Assembly: GCA_028023455.1 (NCBI GenBank)
Contig: JAQFVV010006199.1
Span: 1,240,001-1,304,000, forward strand
DNA: 64,000 nucleotides
Origin: Epiperipatus broadwayi
Taxonomy: Eukaryota > Onychophora > Udeonychophora > Euonychophora > Peripatidae
Direction: 5' to 3'
Of this stretch, positions 38,151 through 47,900 are shown piece after piece. Every line of letters begins with the position of its first letter. The stretch's first letter is position 1. Both the position numbers and the translations under genes were made by a program. A model generated the notes under the pieces. That model did not search any database, was not told the DNA's origin, and saw nothing but the letters and a program-made list of their open reading frames with translations.

Positions 38151-38167
38151 AAACAATAGACTATAAG

Positions 38168-39440
38168 TTTCACATTATTCCAAAAAATTTTTTTACATTA
38201 TATACTGTCTGAAACAGCTTCCCTAAATAAATTATTTTAAAGAATATGATAAGAGGAGGAATGTAAAGTACATATTAATTTTAAATAGTTACTGTGGATT
38301 ACATTCCTTTTTGTTTTCTCTTCATTTTCTTCCATAAAGTCATGCATTTGCCCTGCATAATATTCAACATATTCAAATTTAGTTCATCTCCTCTCTCCCT
38401 AGCCATAAAAATATTATTAAGATATTTTATAGTAGAAAAATTAATATGAATATTATAAAAAAGCTGTATATAATGTTGAATATGATTTACACTTTCATAA
38501 TCCAGAATGATAAAATAAATCATGTAAAAATTGCTATTATGTGCAAATACAAACAATAAAGAGTAGGGAATTATGTCATTAATGTAGTATAGTTTTGTTG
38601 CAGCCACAACTAGACAAAAGTTTTTTTTTTTTAAATCATTTTTAGTAGTTTAATTCTTAACTATTTTTTGGCAAAACATTACAATTTTAGTTACTCTGAT
38701 GCAGCTTTGGTATCATGCATAATATAAGGGCCTCTGTAGCATCTTTGACATTCTCTTCCTTGTGGCCACCTCTGTACATATGTATGTTTATAAGTAGTAT
38801 TCTTTGTGACATCTCTTTTCAAAAAGTTTAACTATTCTATATTATTATGATAGACTATAGCAAAATGATAAGCATGCCTTTCATTTTATAGCAATAAACA
38901 TCAAAGGCAGTCTATTTATTCACTTTTTTTTTTAAATGTAAATTTATTAATTACTTTTTTGTTTTACATTCAATCTATACTTTTAAAGGCTGTAATTATT
39001 TATTCTATTCTAGAGCGATCTATTATAAGCTTGACTAATGAATGGGCACTAGATAGTAGTGCTATATTTATATCCTCAAACTAGTTGCCTTCAGTATTAA
39101 TTATAAATTATTTATTTTAATATCTAAAAAGATATAAAAAAATCATGTATAATTTGTTTAAAACATTTATTTTTTTCTGATTTTGAGAATTAAAAATTGA
39201 AATGTAATAAGTATTGTACATGATTCATCCATTTGTAAATTTAAACAAAAGAACTTTTAATAGTAGAGAATCATGGTATCAAACTATAGCTTTTACTAAG
39301 GTATTCATTTTCTATATTATAAAGCATATTCAAATTTTAATTTTTTTAAGAGAAGATTTTATATCAGAAATTTATATTTTAATCATCTTTTGATATTTTA
39401 TTGTTTTGTGCATGTTTTCTTATAATTTTTTTTTTTTTTT
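38168..39440. other. AT-rich DNA
   Basis: The minus-strand frame at 38607-38299 (102 codons) is unrecognised and may be PLE-related 5' sequence or chance. Nothing else is supported. Confidence 0.3.
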
Positions 39441-39451
39441 GTCTATTTTAG

Positions 39452-39532
39452 AGTTGAAAACTAATCTTATAATCATGTCTTCAAAAACATTCTCTCATGA
39501 TTAAGAAAACACATTACCACTCAAGATGCCAG
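39452..39532 (+). other. Candidate 81-bp exon ending ATG CCA G
   Basis: A strong acceptor (a run of some 18 T, then GTCTATTTTAG) is followed by 81 bp ending AAGATGCCAG|GTAAGT, a consensus donor. The last seven bases could be a start codon and one and a third codons more, with a fair context (CAAGATGCC). Two earlier ATGs open short frames. It would suit a leader exon of a host gene whose remaining exons lie outside the window or were not recognised. No transcript evidence is available to me. Confidence 0.4.
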
Positions 39533-41214
39533 GTAAGTGCAAAATTAAAAGTTTTAATTGTTTATTTATTTATAATAGTTTTTCTGTTAAGAGCAATTTG
39601 TTAAATTCAAGGATATTTTTGGAAAACTACACTCTAATTAAACAATTATTCATAATGTTCTAACAAAATAAATTATTATAAGCTTATAAGCTAATATAGA
39701 TTTGTAAGGTATAAAATTTTCATATTTTAGAATTTATTTAATAATTAATACAGTTACATTAGCGAGGAAATTTGAAAATCATCTTCATTTGTTACATATC
39801 ATTGGAGAATCATATGATTACTTTATAAGTAACATTTTTTAAATTTAGTAACTGACAAAATGCCATGTTGAATTTTTAGAGATTTAGTTTATTATATTAA
39901 TTTTCACAATAACTTCACTTTGAAGTAGGCAAGAGTAAAATTATATGTTATCAGAAATTATCTCCCTGTTCTGAACTGCTCAATATTGCTATGAATATGA
40001 GGCAATCTGCCTCAAAAGCGCTAAGCATTCAATATTTGTGCAGTTGTTATAGCTTCTCTTTCAAGCGCTACACACGTTTTTAATTTTATTTATAATTACC
40101 AAGGAAAATAATAAAGCTGAGAATGCGTAGTCATTACCATTTAAAAAACAAAAGTACAAAAAAAGAATTTTAACACTTTGAAAAATAATATCTAAATTTT
40201 GATAGAGAAGTTTTAAATTTATACTTTTATTGACAATTTCATTACATTCCTCTTAAAATTCTGATTTAAAAGTTATATAACATGATTCATTATTTTAAAA
40301 CATCAAAAAGTAGAAATATAAGACTGCTCCACTTTTATTTGTCAATCTAATAGAAAATAAAACATCCATCTGTGAGGAATAGGTTTGTTCCCTAATAAAA
40401 AGTATAAAATGTTTATTTATTAAATAATGATTGTTCCATATATTATGAAAAATATCTTTATTAAATTGTAACTTATCACATGAAAACTTTGTTTAGCAGT
40501 GTGTCAAAAGTTAAAGGGAAAATAACTCAATTGATAAACAAATTGTTTTTATTGAAATTAATTTCTCGATCTGTGGTACACAATAGATTTGCAGGTAGGA
40601 TGCAAAAGATAAGCAATTTTTGAAAAATTATATTTAAATAATTTATTCAAATAACGTAAAATTGGGGTAAAAATAAAAGAAATTAAAACTATATCTCCAT
40701 TATATTGATTAGTGTCTTTGTCATCTCTTTATTGTAGACAAAAATGTCAAGGTTTATTGTACTTCAGTCATATGTTATTTTAGCACCATAATATGCAGTT
40801 GTCAGTGCAATGGTATTTATGCTGTCTTTATAAATATTTTGTTTCTAAATAAGTTAAATATTTAAATTTTTATGGTAATTATGTGTTGGATATCAAAAAA
40901 TTAAAATAAATATTTTTTATTTATTTATCTATTGAAATAAAATCCTTGTTTTATTTCACTTTCCAGTGGTAAGTTTATTTTTTGTTTTTGTTTTTTTATT
41001 TTTAATGTTAAAATTTTTTATAAAGGGTGGTAATACAGAGAAATTTTGATGTTCTTGGTATGGTATGGAAAATCCAAAAGGTGGTTTGTCACTGTTAGAA
41101 AAACAATATAAAAATATATAATTTAAAATTCTAAATAAAATGACTATCCACGTATGTGTGTATATATATATAATAACAATAAAAATAATAAATATAATAG
41201 TAATTAACTATTAT
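39533..41214. other. AT-rich DNA, possibly intronic
   Basis: No coding exon recognised. It would be intron if the candidate exon at 39452 is real. Confidence 0.3.
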
Positions 41215-41640
41215 GTACAGTCTTTTAATCATCAAAAGTATCTTCGGTTAATTCCTTAATCCTCCCCAACTGCCATTAAATTAAAAAAACATTACAAAAG
41301 CTATTGTCATTAACTCAAATCCCACGAAACCAGAATTTTAATGTTAGCAGCTTCTCTATTAATTATATTCATTTTATTTCTATTTATTAAAATTGCCTCC
41401 TTAATTTTTCTTTTTATTGTGGTTTCTCTCTTTATGAAGAATCCTTTCAATATCAAACTTAAATTTATATGTACATGTCCTTTTGTAATCCAAAAAAAAA
41501 AAAAACAAGCTATTATTTTTACTTTTCACATGCCTGTATAACAATTCATGCTCTTTTAATCTTTTTTCAATACTGTACCTTGATTCACTTATATATGATA
41601 ACATACATCCACAAAAAATTTGATACAAGACATCTCTTGT
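41215..41640 (-). pseudogene. Penelope-like retroelement 3' end, GIY-YIG domain
   Basis: The minus strand encodes YQIFCGCMLSYISESRYSI, then EKRLKEHELLYRHVKSKNN, the GIY-YIG endonuclease of a PLE. VVYQIF stands for the GIY half, YISES for YIGET, and the Arg of ESRYSIEKRLKEH is present. The YIG Gly is Ser here. The 3' UTR follows to about 41215. It is the inverted partner of 41787-42515, from which 150 bp separate it, and is truncated upstream of the nuclease. Confidence 0.75.
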
Positions 41641-41786
41641 AATAATTAAATTTAAATGCTTAATACTTTTATCATGTCCAACAGGACAAAAGTATTAAGT
41701 ATTTGGATTTATGTTAAATTATAAATTAATAATCAAACCATTGCAAAAAAGCATATATATATAAATTGTAAATCAAAGTATCACTT

Positions 41787-42515
41787 ATGCATAACATAGC
41801 AAATTTTTATATTTTTTTTTTTCATAATGAAAAATTATGTCATTACCAGTGTGATAAATTTAAAAATATTGAGATATTTGCCAAGGAATTGCTTGATGTT
41901 GGTTATAAGAATAAACAGATTAACAATATTTTATGTCAATATAAAAAGAGTTATAATAATTTAAAGGAGTTGAAGATTGATAATAAAAAATGGATATCTA
42001 TTCCATACATTTCAAATACTCAAGTGAAATTTTTAAGGATATATAAGAATGTGTTTTATGTTTCATTTTGTGCTACAATTAACATTAATAAGTTAGTGAA
42101 CAATTCTTTAAATGTCATACATGTGAAGCAGATAAGTAATGTTGTGTATCAAATTTTTTGTGGATGTATGTTATCATATATGGAGCATGAATTATTATAT
42201 AAGGGTGTGAAAAGTAAAACTAATAGCTTCAGTTTTCTGTGATCAGGAAAGGATATGTAAATATATTTGTTTGATATTGAAGGTGTTAAGATTCTTCATG
42301 AAGTGAGAACCCATAATAAAAGAAAAATTAAGAAGTCAATTTTAATAAATAGAATAAATTGACAAGCTGCTAACATTAATATTTGGGATTCATGGGATCT
42401 GAGTTGATGACATTTACTTCCGTTATGTTTTTTGAATTCAACGCAGTTGAGGAAGGTTAAGGAATTAACCAAAAGTACTTCTCCTGACTGAAAGATTGTA
42501 TATATTAGTTAATTA
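41787..42515 (+). pseudogene. Penelope-like retroelement 3' end, linker and GIY-YIG
   Basis: The 151-codon frame (41787-42242) contains the segment between RT and endonuclease (FAKELLDVGYKNKQINNIL, then KWISIPYISNTQVKFLRIYK) followed by QISNVVYQIFCGCMLSY and MEHELLYKGVKSK. Compared with its inverted partner it lacks about 13 codons in the heart of the nuclease (the YIG-ESRYSIEKRLK stretch), so the domain is dead. Beyond the stop the C-terminal tail and 3' UTR can be followed to about 42515 by similarity with the inverted copy (both have GGAATTAACC and AAGCTGCTAACATTAA). The RT itself is missing. Confidence 0.75.
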
Positions 42516-43202
42516 GCATTATATTTATTGTTATTATAATAATATTTAATTAATGGATATTTTATTTGTATTATTTGTATTTATAAAATCTATTCACAGA
42601 ATATTCAAGCCATAAAAGTTATTTACTTGCTCTTTAAAATTATTAGAATTTTATTTAAATTAATATTTAAAACTGTACGCTGGCTTGCTTAATAATTAAT
42701 AATAAAAAGTTTTAGCCTTTTTTGAGAGTCAATGGAATTCATATAAAAGTGGTCACATTTTATCTGACAAAATAGACTGGTATTGATATAATAAAAGGTG
42801 GTCATTTTTACACAATTAATTTTAAAAATGATTATTTGGGGGCTATGACTTGTAAATTATTTTAATAATGTTTTCAGAATTAAATCTTTTTTGAAGAGGT
42901 TTATATTATTAGCATTAAATATTTGATAAGTGGCAAAAGTTATTTATGTACATTGTAACAGTATAAATTATTATAAGTGAATAAATGAATGAGTAATTGG
43001 ATTACCATGTACCGTGAGCCTATTTCTGTAATGGATATAAATTGGAATATAATCAACTATTATTAGGTAAATAATAACCCATCAAATTCAGATACCAATT
43101 TTGTAATGTAATCAATAAACTATTATCATCTCAGGTAACTGATTCAATTCAAACCATATATTAGAGTATCATTTTTTATAACGGTACAAAAATATTAAAA
43201 TG
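42516..43202. other. Anonymous AT-rich DNA
   Basis: No supported feature. Confidence 0.35.
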
Positions 43203-43543
43203 ATCATCTATTAATAAATAAATGGCTTAACATTTTTAGATAAAACAGGCAAAACTCTCAATACAGTAGTGCCACTCAGTGCAAGCTAGAGTAAGCAATG
43301 GATGCCAGAAGTCCTTGTGCATAAAATCCCTATCTAGTGCCTACTTATCCAATATCCTCAGACAAGTTTCTAGCATGTGGCTTTCATCAGTGAGGAGCTC
43401 TTGAATCTGAGAGCACTGCACCTAGATCTTAGGCATCCATTGATTATGCTGGCTTGCATTGAATGGCACTACTGTATGGAGAGTGTTGCCTGTTTTAATA
43501 ACAGTTTTGAACAAGCATAAAAAATGGTGATCGTGTGATATTT
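43203..43543. mobile_element. Hammerhead-bearing inverted-repeat element, copy B
   Basis: Long inverted arms: the inner part from TACAGTAGTGCCACTCAGTG to GGATGCCAGAAG (43262-43311) pairs with GGCATCCATTGATTATGCTG through GGCACTACTGTA (43432-43475). The pairing continues outward through AAAACAGGCAAAACTCTC against GAGAGTGTTGCCTGTTTT and, more weakly, to GATCA at both limits. The core of about 120 bp contains the ribozyme motif at 43355-43396. TA next to CAGTAGTGCC would suit a mariner-type end, but the arms run past it. No reading frame. Confidence 0.7.
43355..43396 (-). ncRNA. Type I hammerhead ribozyme motif B
   Basis: On the minus strand: stem I strand TCCTCA; core CTGATGA; stem II AAGC-CACAT-GCTA (AGC/GCT pairs plus an A-A mismatch); GAAA; a tiny stem III ACTTGT; cleavage triplet GTC; then TGAGGA, the perfect 6-bp complement of TCCTCA. 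All invariant core bases of the hammerhead (CUGANGA, GAAA, UH) are present. In other copies stem III is the palindrome ACTAGT, which would let two molecules form a stable dimer; this copy has one change in it. Known animal hammerheads of this minimal type occur in PLEs and retroposons. Confidence 0.7.
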
Positions 43544-43744
43544 AGTGGTTTAATACCAATCCTGCCTAATAGGATAGTGGTAGCTATGATTATTAAAGAA
43601 CCAAAGATGGCAAAATGTATGGATACTGAACTGAGTTCAGACCTATATAATTATGTAAACTAATGAGTTTGGATTGGAAAAAATATTGTGTTTCTAATTT
43701 TAGATTCATAGTTTTGTAATTAAGTAGAGATAAAAGGTAGCTGA

Positions 43745-43985
43745 TGGAGGGTTGCATTAGATCCTAAGATCTAGGTGCAGTGCTTTCAGATTCTCACTGA
43801 TGAAAGCCACAAGCTAGAAACTAATCTGAGGATATTGGATGAGTAGGTACTAGATAAGGATTTTATCCACAAACCTTCTGGCATCCAATGATTACTCTGG
43901 CTTGCACTGAGTTGCACTACTGTATGGAGAGTTTTTCCTGTTTTAATAATTTGTGAGCAAGCATAAGGATGGTGATCATGTCAAT
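43745..43985. mobile_element. Hammerhead-bearing inverted-repeat element, copy C
   Basis: The same core as copy B but inverted relative to the right arm. CCTAAGATCTAGGTGCAGTG now leads, and GGCATCCAATGATTACTCTG through GCACTACTGTATGGAGAG follows. The AGCAAGCATAAGGATGGTGA tail is shared. The left arm is lost. Confidence 0.65.
43791..43832 (+). ncRNA. Type I hammerhead ribozyme motif C
   Basis: On the plus strand: TTCTCA, CTGATGA, AAGC-CACAA-GCTA, GAAA, CTAATC, TGAGGA. Compared with motif B, a C-to-T change in stem I leaves a T-G wobble, so all six stem I pairs are kept. The core and GAAA are intact and the cleavage triplet is ATC, an allowed NUH. Stem III (ACTAAT) has lost its palindrome. Confidence 0.7.
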
Positions 43986-44927
43986 TTTAGATACTAAATT
44001 TATAATGGTATAAAGATATATAAAATAAAATAAATAATTTTTTTTAAAATCCAGGTGAAATATTAAATTATACTGGCTTGAAGTGTCTATAAACAAATGA
44101 TTAAATAAATATGTCATAAAAATTTAAATAACTTTGAGTGTTAATTTATAGCAGTTTAAACTAAAATAAATATACTAGTTTAATCAATTGGTGTTTAATA
44201 AAACATTAGTTTAACTTTTACTAATTATTTATTTGTTATAATTAATGAACTGTAATTAATCAACTGCTACAAGAATACCATAAATTATTAAAAATATGTT
44301 GGTATTTATTCAATATTTGGGCTAGCTAATATTTAATATGCAAATAAATTATGTAGAGACTCTTGAAGCTGATATTAAAATATAGTATAAATAAATTAAT
44401 GGTTTATAAATGTATTGCTAAATTTAATAATAAATTTTACCATTTTCTTTTATTGTAAACATAGTTGAATAAAACTGTTTTTGATAATAAAAAAAACAAT
44501 CACAAAATCCCATTTTAATTAATAAAATAAAATAAAAAACTATTAATATAATAAACATGGTAGTAAGCAAATAAAATAATCTTTGTTATGCTATTTGATT
44601 ATGAATTAATTACCTGTTTTATTTACATACATGTTATATAAAAAAATTTTTTTATGTATCTAGCAGATTTTGTGAATGATACACTAATAAACCAGAGAGA
44701 AAATATTATCTTTACATAAATATTTATAAATAAATATTAAAAATTATATATAAAATTTGTTAACAAAGTATATTTAGTTTATTTCCTGTTTTTTTACAAT
44801 CATAAAGTTGAAATAACTAATTTAAATTCAGAAATATCAACAAATTAAAAATTCTTCTCCTTTTTCTTTTCAAAAACTTTATTTTCTTATCTCAATATTG
44901 AACATATATATACATTTATATAATACA
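43986..44927. other. Anonymous AT-rich DNA
   Basis: No supported feature. Confidence 0.35.
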
Positions 44928-44976
44928 AAACTCCAATGTTTCAACTGTTTTTATCTCATACAGTCATTTTCAAGGA
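44928..44976 (-). ncRNA. Hammerhead-like PLE motif (degenerate)
   Basis: The minus strand reads TTGAAAA (for CTGAAGA), a 6-7 bp stem TGACTGT/ACAGTT, GAAA, then CATTGGAG. This order is that of type I hammerheads in Penelope-like elements. The core is mutated, so it is a remnant. Confidence 0.4.
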
Positions 44977-44996
44977 TCTGCAACAACAATATGAAA

Positions 44997-45430
44997 TACA
45001 TATTTATAAATAAACTTCAATTATATAAAAACCTTCATCTTACATTAACATAAACAGTAACAAACATATTAAACATATATAAATATATTTTACTTACATC
45101 TCTCTCCCATTATTTAATTACATATCTGTCTTAAAATCATCCAAGAAACTTTCTATACAAATTTACATTTGCTGTGTTATTATATATGTTAAATACAAAA
45201 AATATAATATAATCAATGTATATTAAAATGTATATACTATTACAAATATAATTGGTGAATTCTTATTCTTAAGATCTATTGCTCTTTACATATATAATGA
45301 AAACAATCAAACATACCATAAGAGTTTAAAGAAAAATAAGCAAAAATAATATTAAGAAGTATATTTAAATTTTGTTTTTAAAATAAATTAAATTATCTTT
45401 TGGTTAGTGTGTATATTTTACTAAACAAAT
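44997..45430. other. AT-rich DNA
   Basis: No supported feature. Confidence 0.35.
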
Positions 45431-46354
45431 GACTGCAGAAAGGAGTTTGCTGTTAAATGAAAGGAGACCCTTTGATTTCTCTTGGGGGCCTTAAATGAAC
45501 TGAGTAGGGCAAATTTCTAATGTTCATTCCATGTTTTTGTTATTGCAGCTATTATTACTATGTGATTATTCATATAGTATACATACATGAATAGGCTACT
45601 CACTAATATGCATTAATTGTTTTCAAATATTATCAGATTTTGAACATGATTTGAATCAAATCAGTGGGAAAATAATGGATACACTTTTACAAACTGTAAC
45701 AAAGATAGCTGGTAGAAAGAAGTAGCATTTAACGAGTAAAACCTTTACCGAGACTAGAGAATTTATGCAGAAAGGAAGGAATATGAAAATATATAAAAAT
45801 GGTGCCTTATGAAAGACTGAGTATCTTGAATTTTGTAAATTGATGCAAAAAAGAATTGATAATGATATAAGAAAGTTTAATTGTGAACTAGCAAGAAAAG
45901 CTATAGAAGATAATATGTCTCTAGAGTCTAAAACAACACGAAATATGTAGAAGAGTTCTATCAACAATTATATTGTAATGAAGAACAAGAAAAAATACCC
46001 CCTACAACTATTATATCTTCTGAATTTCCAATGATTTTAAATGAAGAAGTGAGACATGTAATTAAATTTATGAAGAAGGGAAAAACTCCAGATAATGATG
46101 GAATTATAATCGATATTTTGAAAAAACTAGGTGAAGAAATAGAAAATTTTTTGATAAAGTTATATACCAAATGTCTAAATAATAAAGATATACCAGATAT
46201 TGGAAGATTGCAGTATTAATATTAATATTTTAAAAACATGATAAAAGATATTAGAAATTACTGGTGTAGCAGTCTTTTATCCATTTTATACAAGATTTTT
46301 ATTAAGATAATTACAACTTATCTAAATAGAACTTTGGATTTTAACCATCTAAAG
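45431..46354 (+). pseudogene. RTE copy, 5' UTR joined to RT (split by hAT)
   Basis: 45431-45610 matches the 5' UTR of the 15.4 kb RTE (CTGCAGAAAGGAGTTTGCTG; TATTACTATGTGATTATTCA). From about 45645 the sequence jumps to the middle of the ORF (DFEHDSDLNEI region), so the endonuclease has been deleted. It then runs through TKIAGRK-, EEVRHVIKFMKKGK-, NDGIIIDIL- and TLDF-like blocks, with frameshifts, up to the hAT insertion. It keeps the 5' end but lacks the 3' end, the opposite of the usual 5'-truncated LINE. Confidence 0.75.
46347..46354. repeat. 8-bp hAT target duplication, left
   Basis: ATCTAAAG, identical to 47647-47654. Confidence 0.9.
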
Positions 46355-46576
46355 CAGTGTTTCCCAACCTGTGGTACGCGTACCACTGGTGGTACACGAA
46401 AAATAAACAATAATGGCGGGCATAAAAAATTAAAAAAAATTAAATCGTAAAAATATCATAGAAATGTTTTTTTCTTATAATTCATAAAAATTATTTTAAT
46501 TAATAATATTATACAGTAAAGTTGTTAATATGTATAGTCAATAACGACCTTTAATGTTAATGATAAAATTGAAAGT

Positions 46577-47141
46577 ATGATTAAGAAATTAGATTTTTGG
46601 AAACAGTGTATCGAAAACAATCAACCGGAAGTATTTGAAACTCTACATATTTTTTTGTTTGCAAATAAGGTTAGTCTGTCTCAAGATATACGAGAAAATA
46701 TAATAGCACATTTAACAGGATTAAAATTGCCTTTCATGGAATATTTTCCAAAACCTGAAAACACAAATGATAATTGGATTTCAAACCCCTTCTATGAAGA
46801 AAATTTAGAAAAAGCTACATCATTATCAAGAAAGGATAAAGAAAATTTAATAGAATTATCATGTGACAGAACTTTACAAGTAGAATTCGAACGACACAAT
46901 CTAATTAATTTTTGGTTAAACATTAAAGAATATGAACAACTTTCTGAGAAAGCTCTTAAATTATTATTACTGTTTACTAGTATGGAATTAGTAGAAAGAG
47001 CTTTTTCTTCATATATTTTTTATAAAAAATAAGTATCGAAACAGATTGAACGTAGCTGTAGACTTAAGGGTATACCTCACATCTTTTAAACCAAATTTCA
47101 AAAAATTATGTTCTTCGAAACAAGCACAAGGATCTCATTAA
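46577..47141 (+). pseudogene. hAT transposase C-terminal half (frameshifted)
   Basis: The 151-codon frame 46577-47032 carries the C-terminal region of a ZBED5/FAM200-type hAT transposase: KKLDFWKQCIENNQPEVFETL, then EYFPKPENTNDNWISNPF, SCDRTLQVEF, and LSEKALKLLLLF followed by a worn AFSSY, the hAT dimerisation region. A one-base shift in an A run near 47025 ends this frame. The next frame continues KYRNRLNVAVDLRVYLTSF and a CSSKQA tail to the stop at 47139-47141. The BED finger and most of the catalytic core are missing, so the protein cannot transpose. Confidence 0.8.
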
Positions 47142-47194
47142 ATTTATTTTGTAAAAATATTTGATTATAATAAAAAAATATATTAATTGGTTTT

Positions 47195-47290
47195 TTCACA
47201 TGACACACTGAGAGTAGTGGGTCGTGTGAAAGTCTGAGTTCGAATCCCGCATATATTACATATATTAATACAGGTTTAAGCCTGTACAAT
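47195..47290 (+). mobile_element. tRNA-like SINE fragment inside the hAT
   Basis: AGTAGTGGGTCGTGTGAAAG followed by TCTGAGTTCGAATCCCGC gives a good B box (GTTCGAATCCC). It then runs TATATTACATATATTAATACAGG. The same order ends the 35.7 kb foldback arms, so it is the same SINE family. Confidence 0.55.
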
Positions 47291-47646
47291 GTATTAATTC
47301 ATTTGTGTTTTTATTAAAACCATTTATTAGTAAACGAAATGTGACAAAATAGTAGATAAATATGAAACTTTGAACAAACACATACATATATATATATATG
47401 TTACAGTGAGTTTATAATTTCAGTGAGTTTATAATCCGGCATGACGTTTAGGCGTGTTTCAATGTAATTTGTCTCATTATGTGATGTGAATACATATATG
47501 GGCACCCTATAATATTTATAATGCAAATAAAATAACACACTTGCAATAACAAATTTCACGAAATACAATCATTTTTACGAAGTGGTACAATTTAGTGTGA
47601 TGTACTACGAAGTGGTACGCGAGCCAAAAAAGGTTGGGAAACGCTG

Positions 47647-47654
47647 ATCTAAAG
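47647..47654. repeat. 8-bp hAT target duplication, right
   Basis: ATCTAAAG, identical to 46347-46354. Confidence 0.9.
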
Positions 47655-47900
47655 GAATAACCTAGATTTAAAAGTGGTTTTAGTATAATGAATCATATCC
47701 AGTTACTGAGAGAGATTATAGAAAGGGCCTTTATATATGAGTTGCTATTGTTCTTTGAATTTGTAGATTATGAAGACATTGATTCTATAAGGATTTCTAC
47801 AGTGATTAAAGCATTGGATTATCAAAATATAGATCCAGGATAATATCATATTCTATAGAATATTTATAATAATGTAACAGCAACAATGAGATTACAAATG
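47655..47900 (+). pseudogene. RTE copy, continuation after the hAT
   Basis: The RT frame resumes with KSGFSTIDDIQ-like sequence (AAAAGTGGTTTTAGTATAAT), then ELSLCFGFVDYEK-like and IDPEYCHILKNIYKNATATIRL-like blocks, ending abruptly near 47900. The catalytic FADD region and the 3' end are absent. Confidence 0.7.

Larger units (their letters stand above)
46355..47646. mobile_element. hAT transposon (ZBED5/FAM200-like group), 1292 bp
   Basis: The ends CAGTGTTTCCCAACCT and, reverse-complemented, CAGCGTTTCCCAACCT are hAT terminal inverted repeats with one mismatch in 16. A perfect 8-bp duplication ATCTAAAG flanks them. Subterminal GGTACGCGTACC and GGTACGCGAGCC are also typical. The element has inserted into an RTE copy, whose sequence resumes exactly after the duplication. 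It keeps only the C-terminal part of its transposase and contains a SINE fragment at about 47.2 kb. Confidence 0.92.

Noticed and set aside
40960-40985. Recursive splice site (TTTCACTTTCCAG, TG, GTAAGT)
   Set aside because: A recursive site needs AG directly against GT; here two bases intervene, and a 2-nt exon is implausible.
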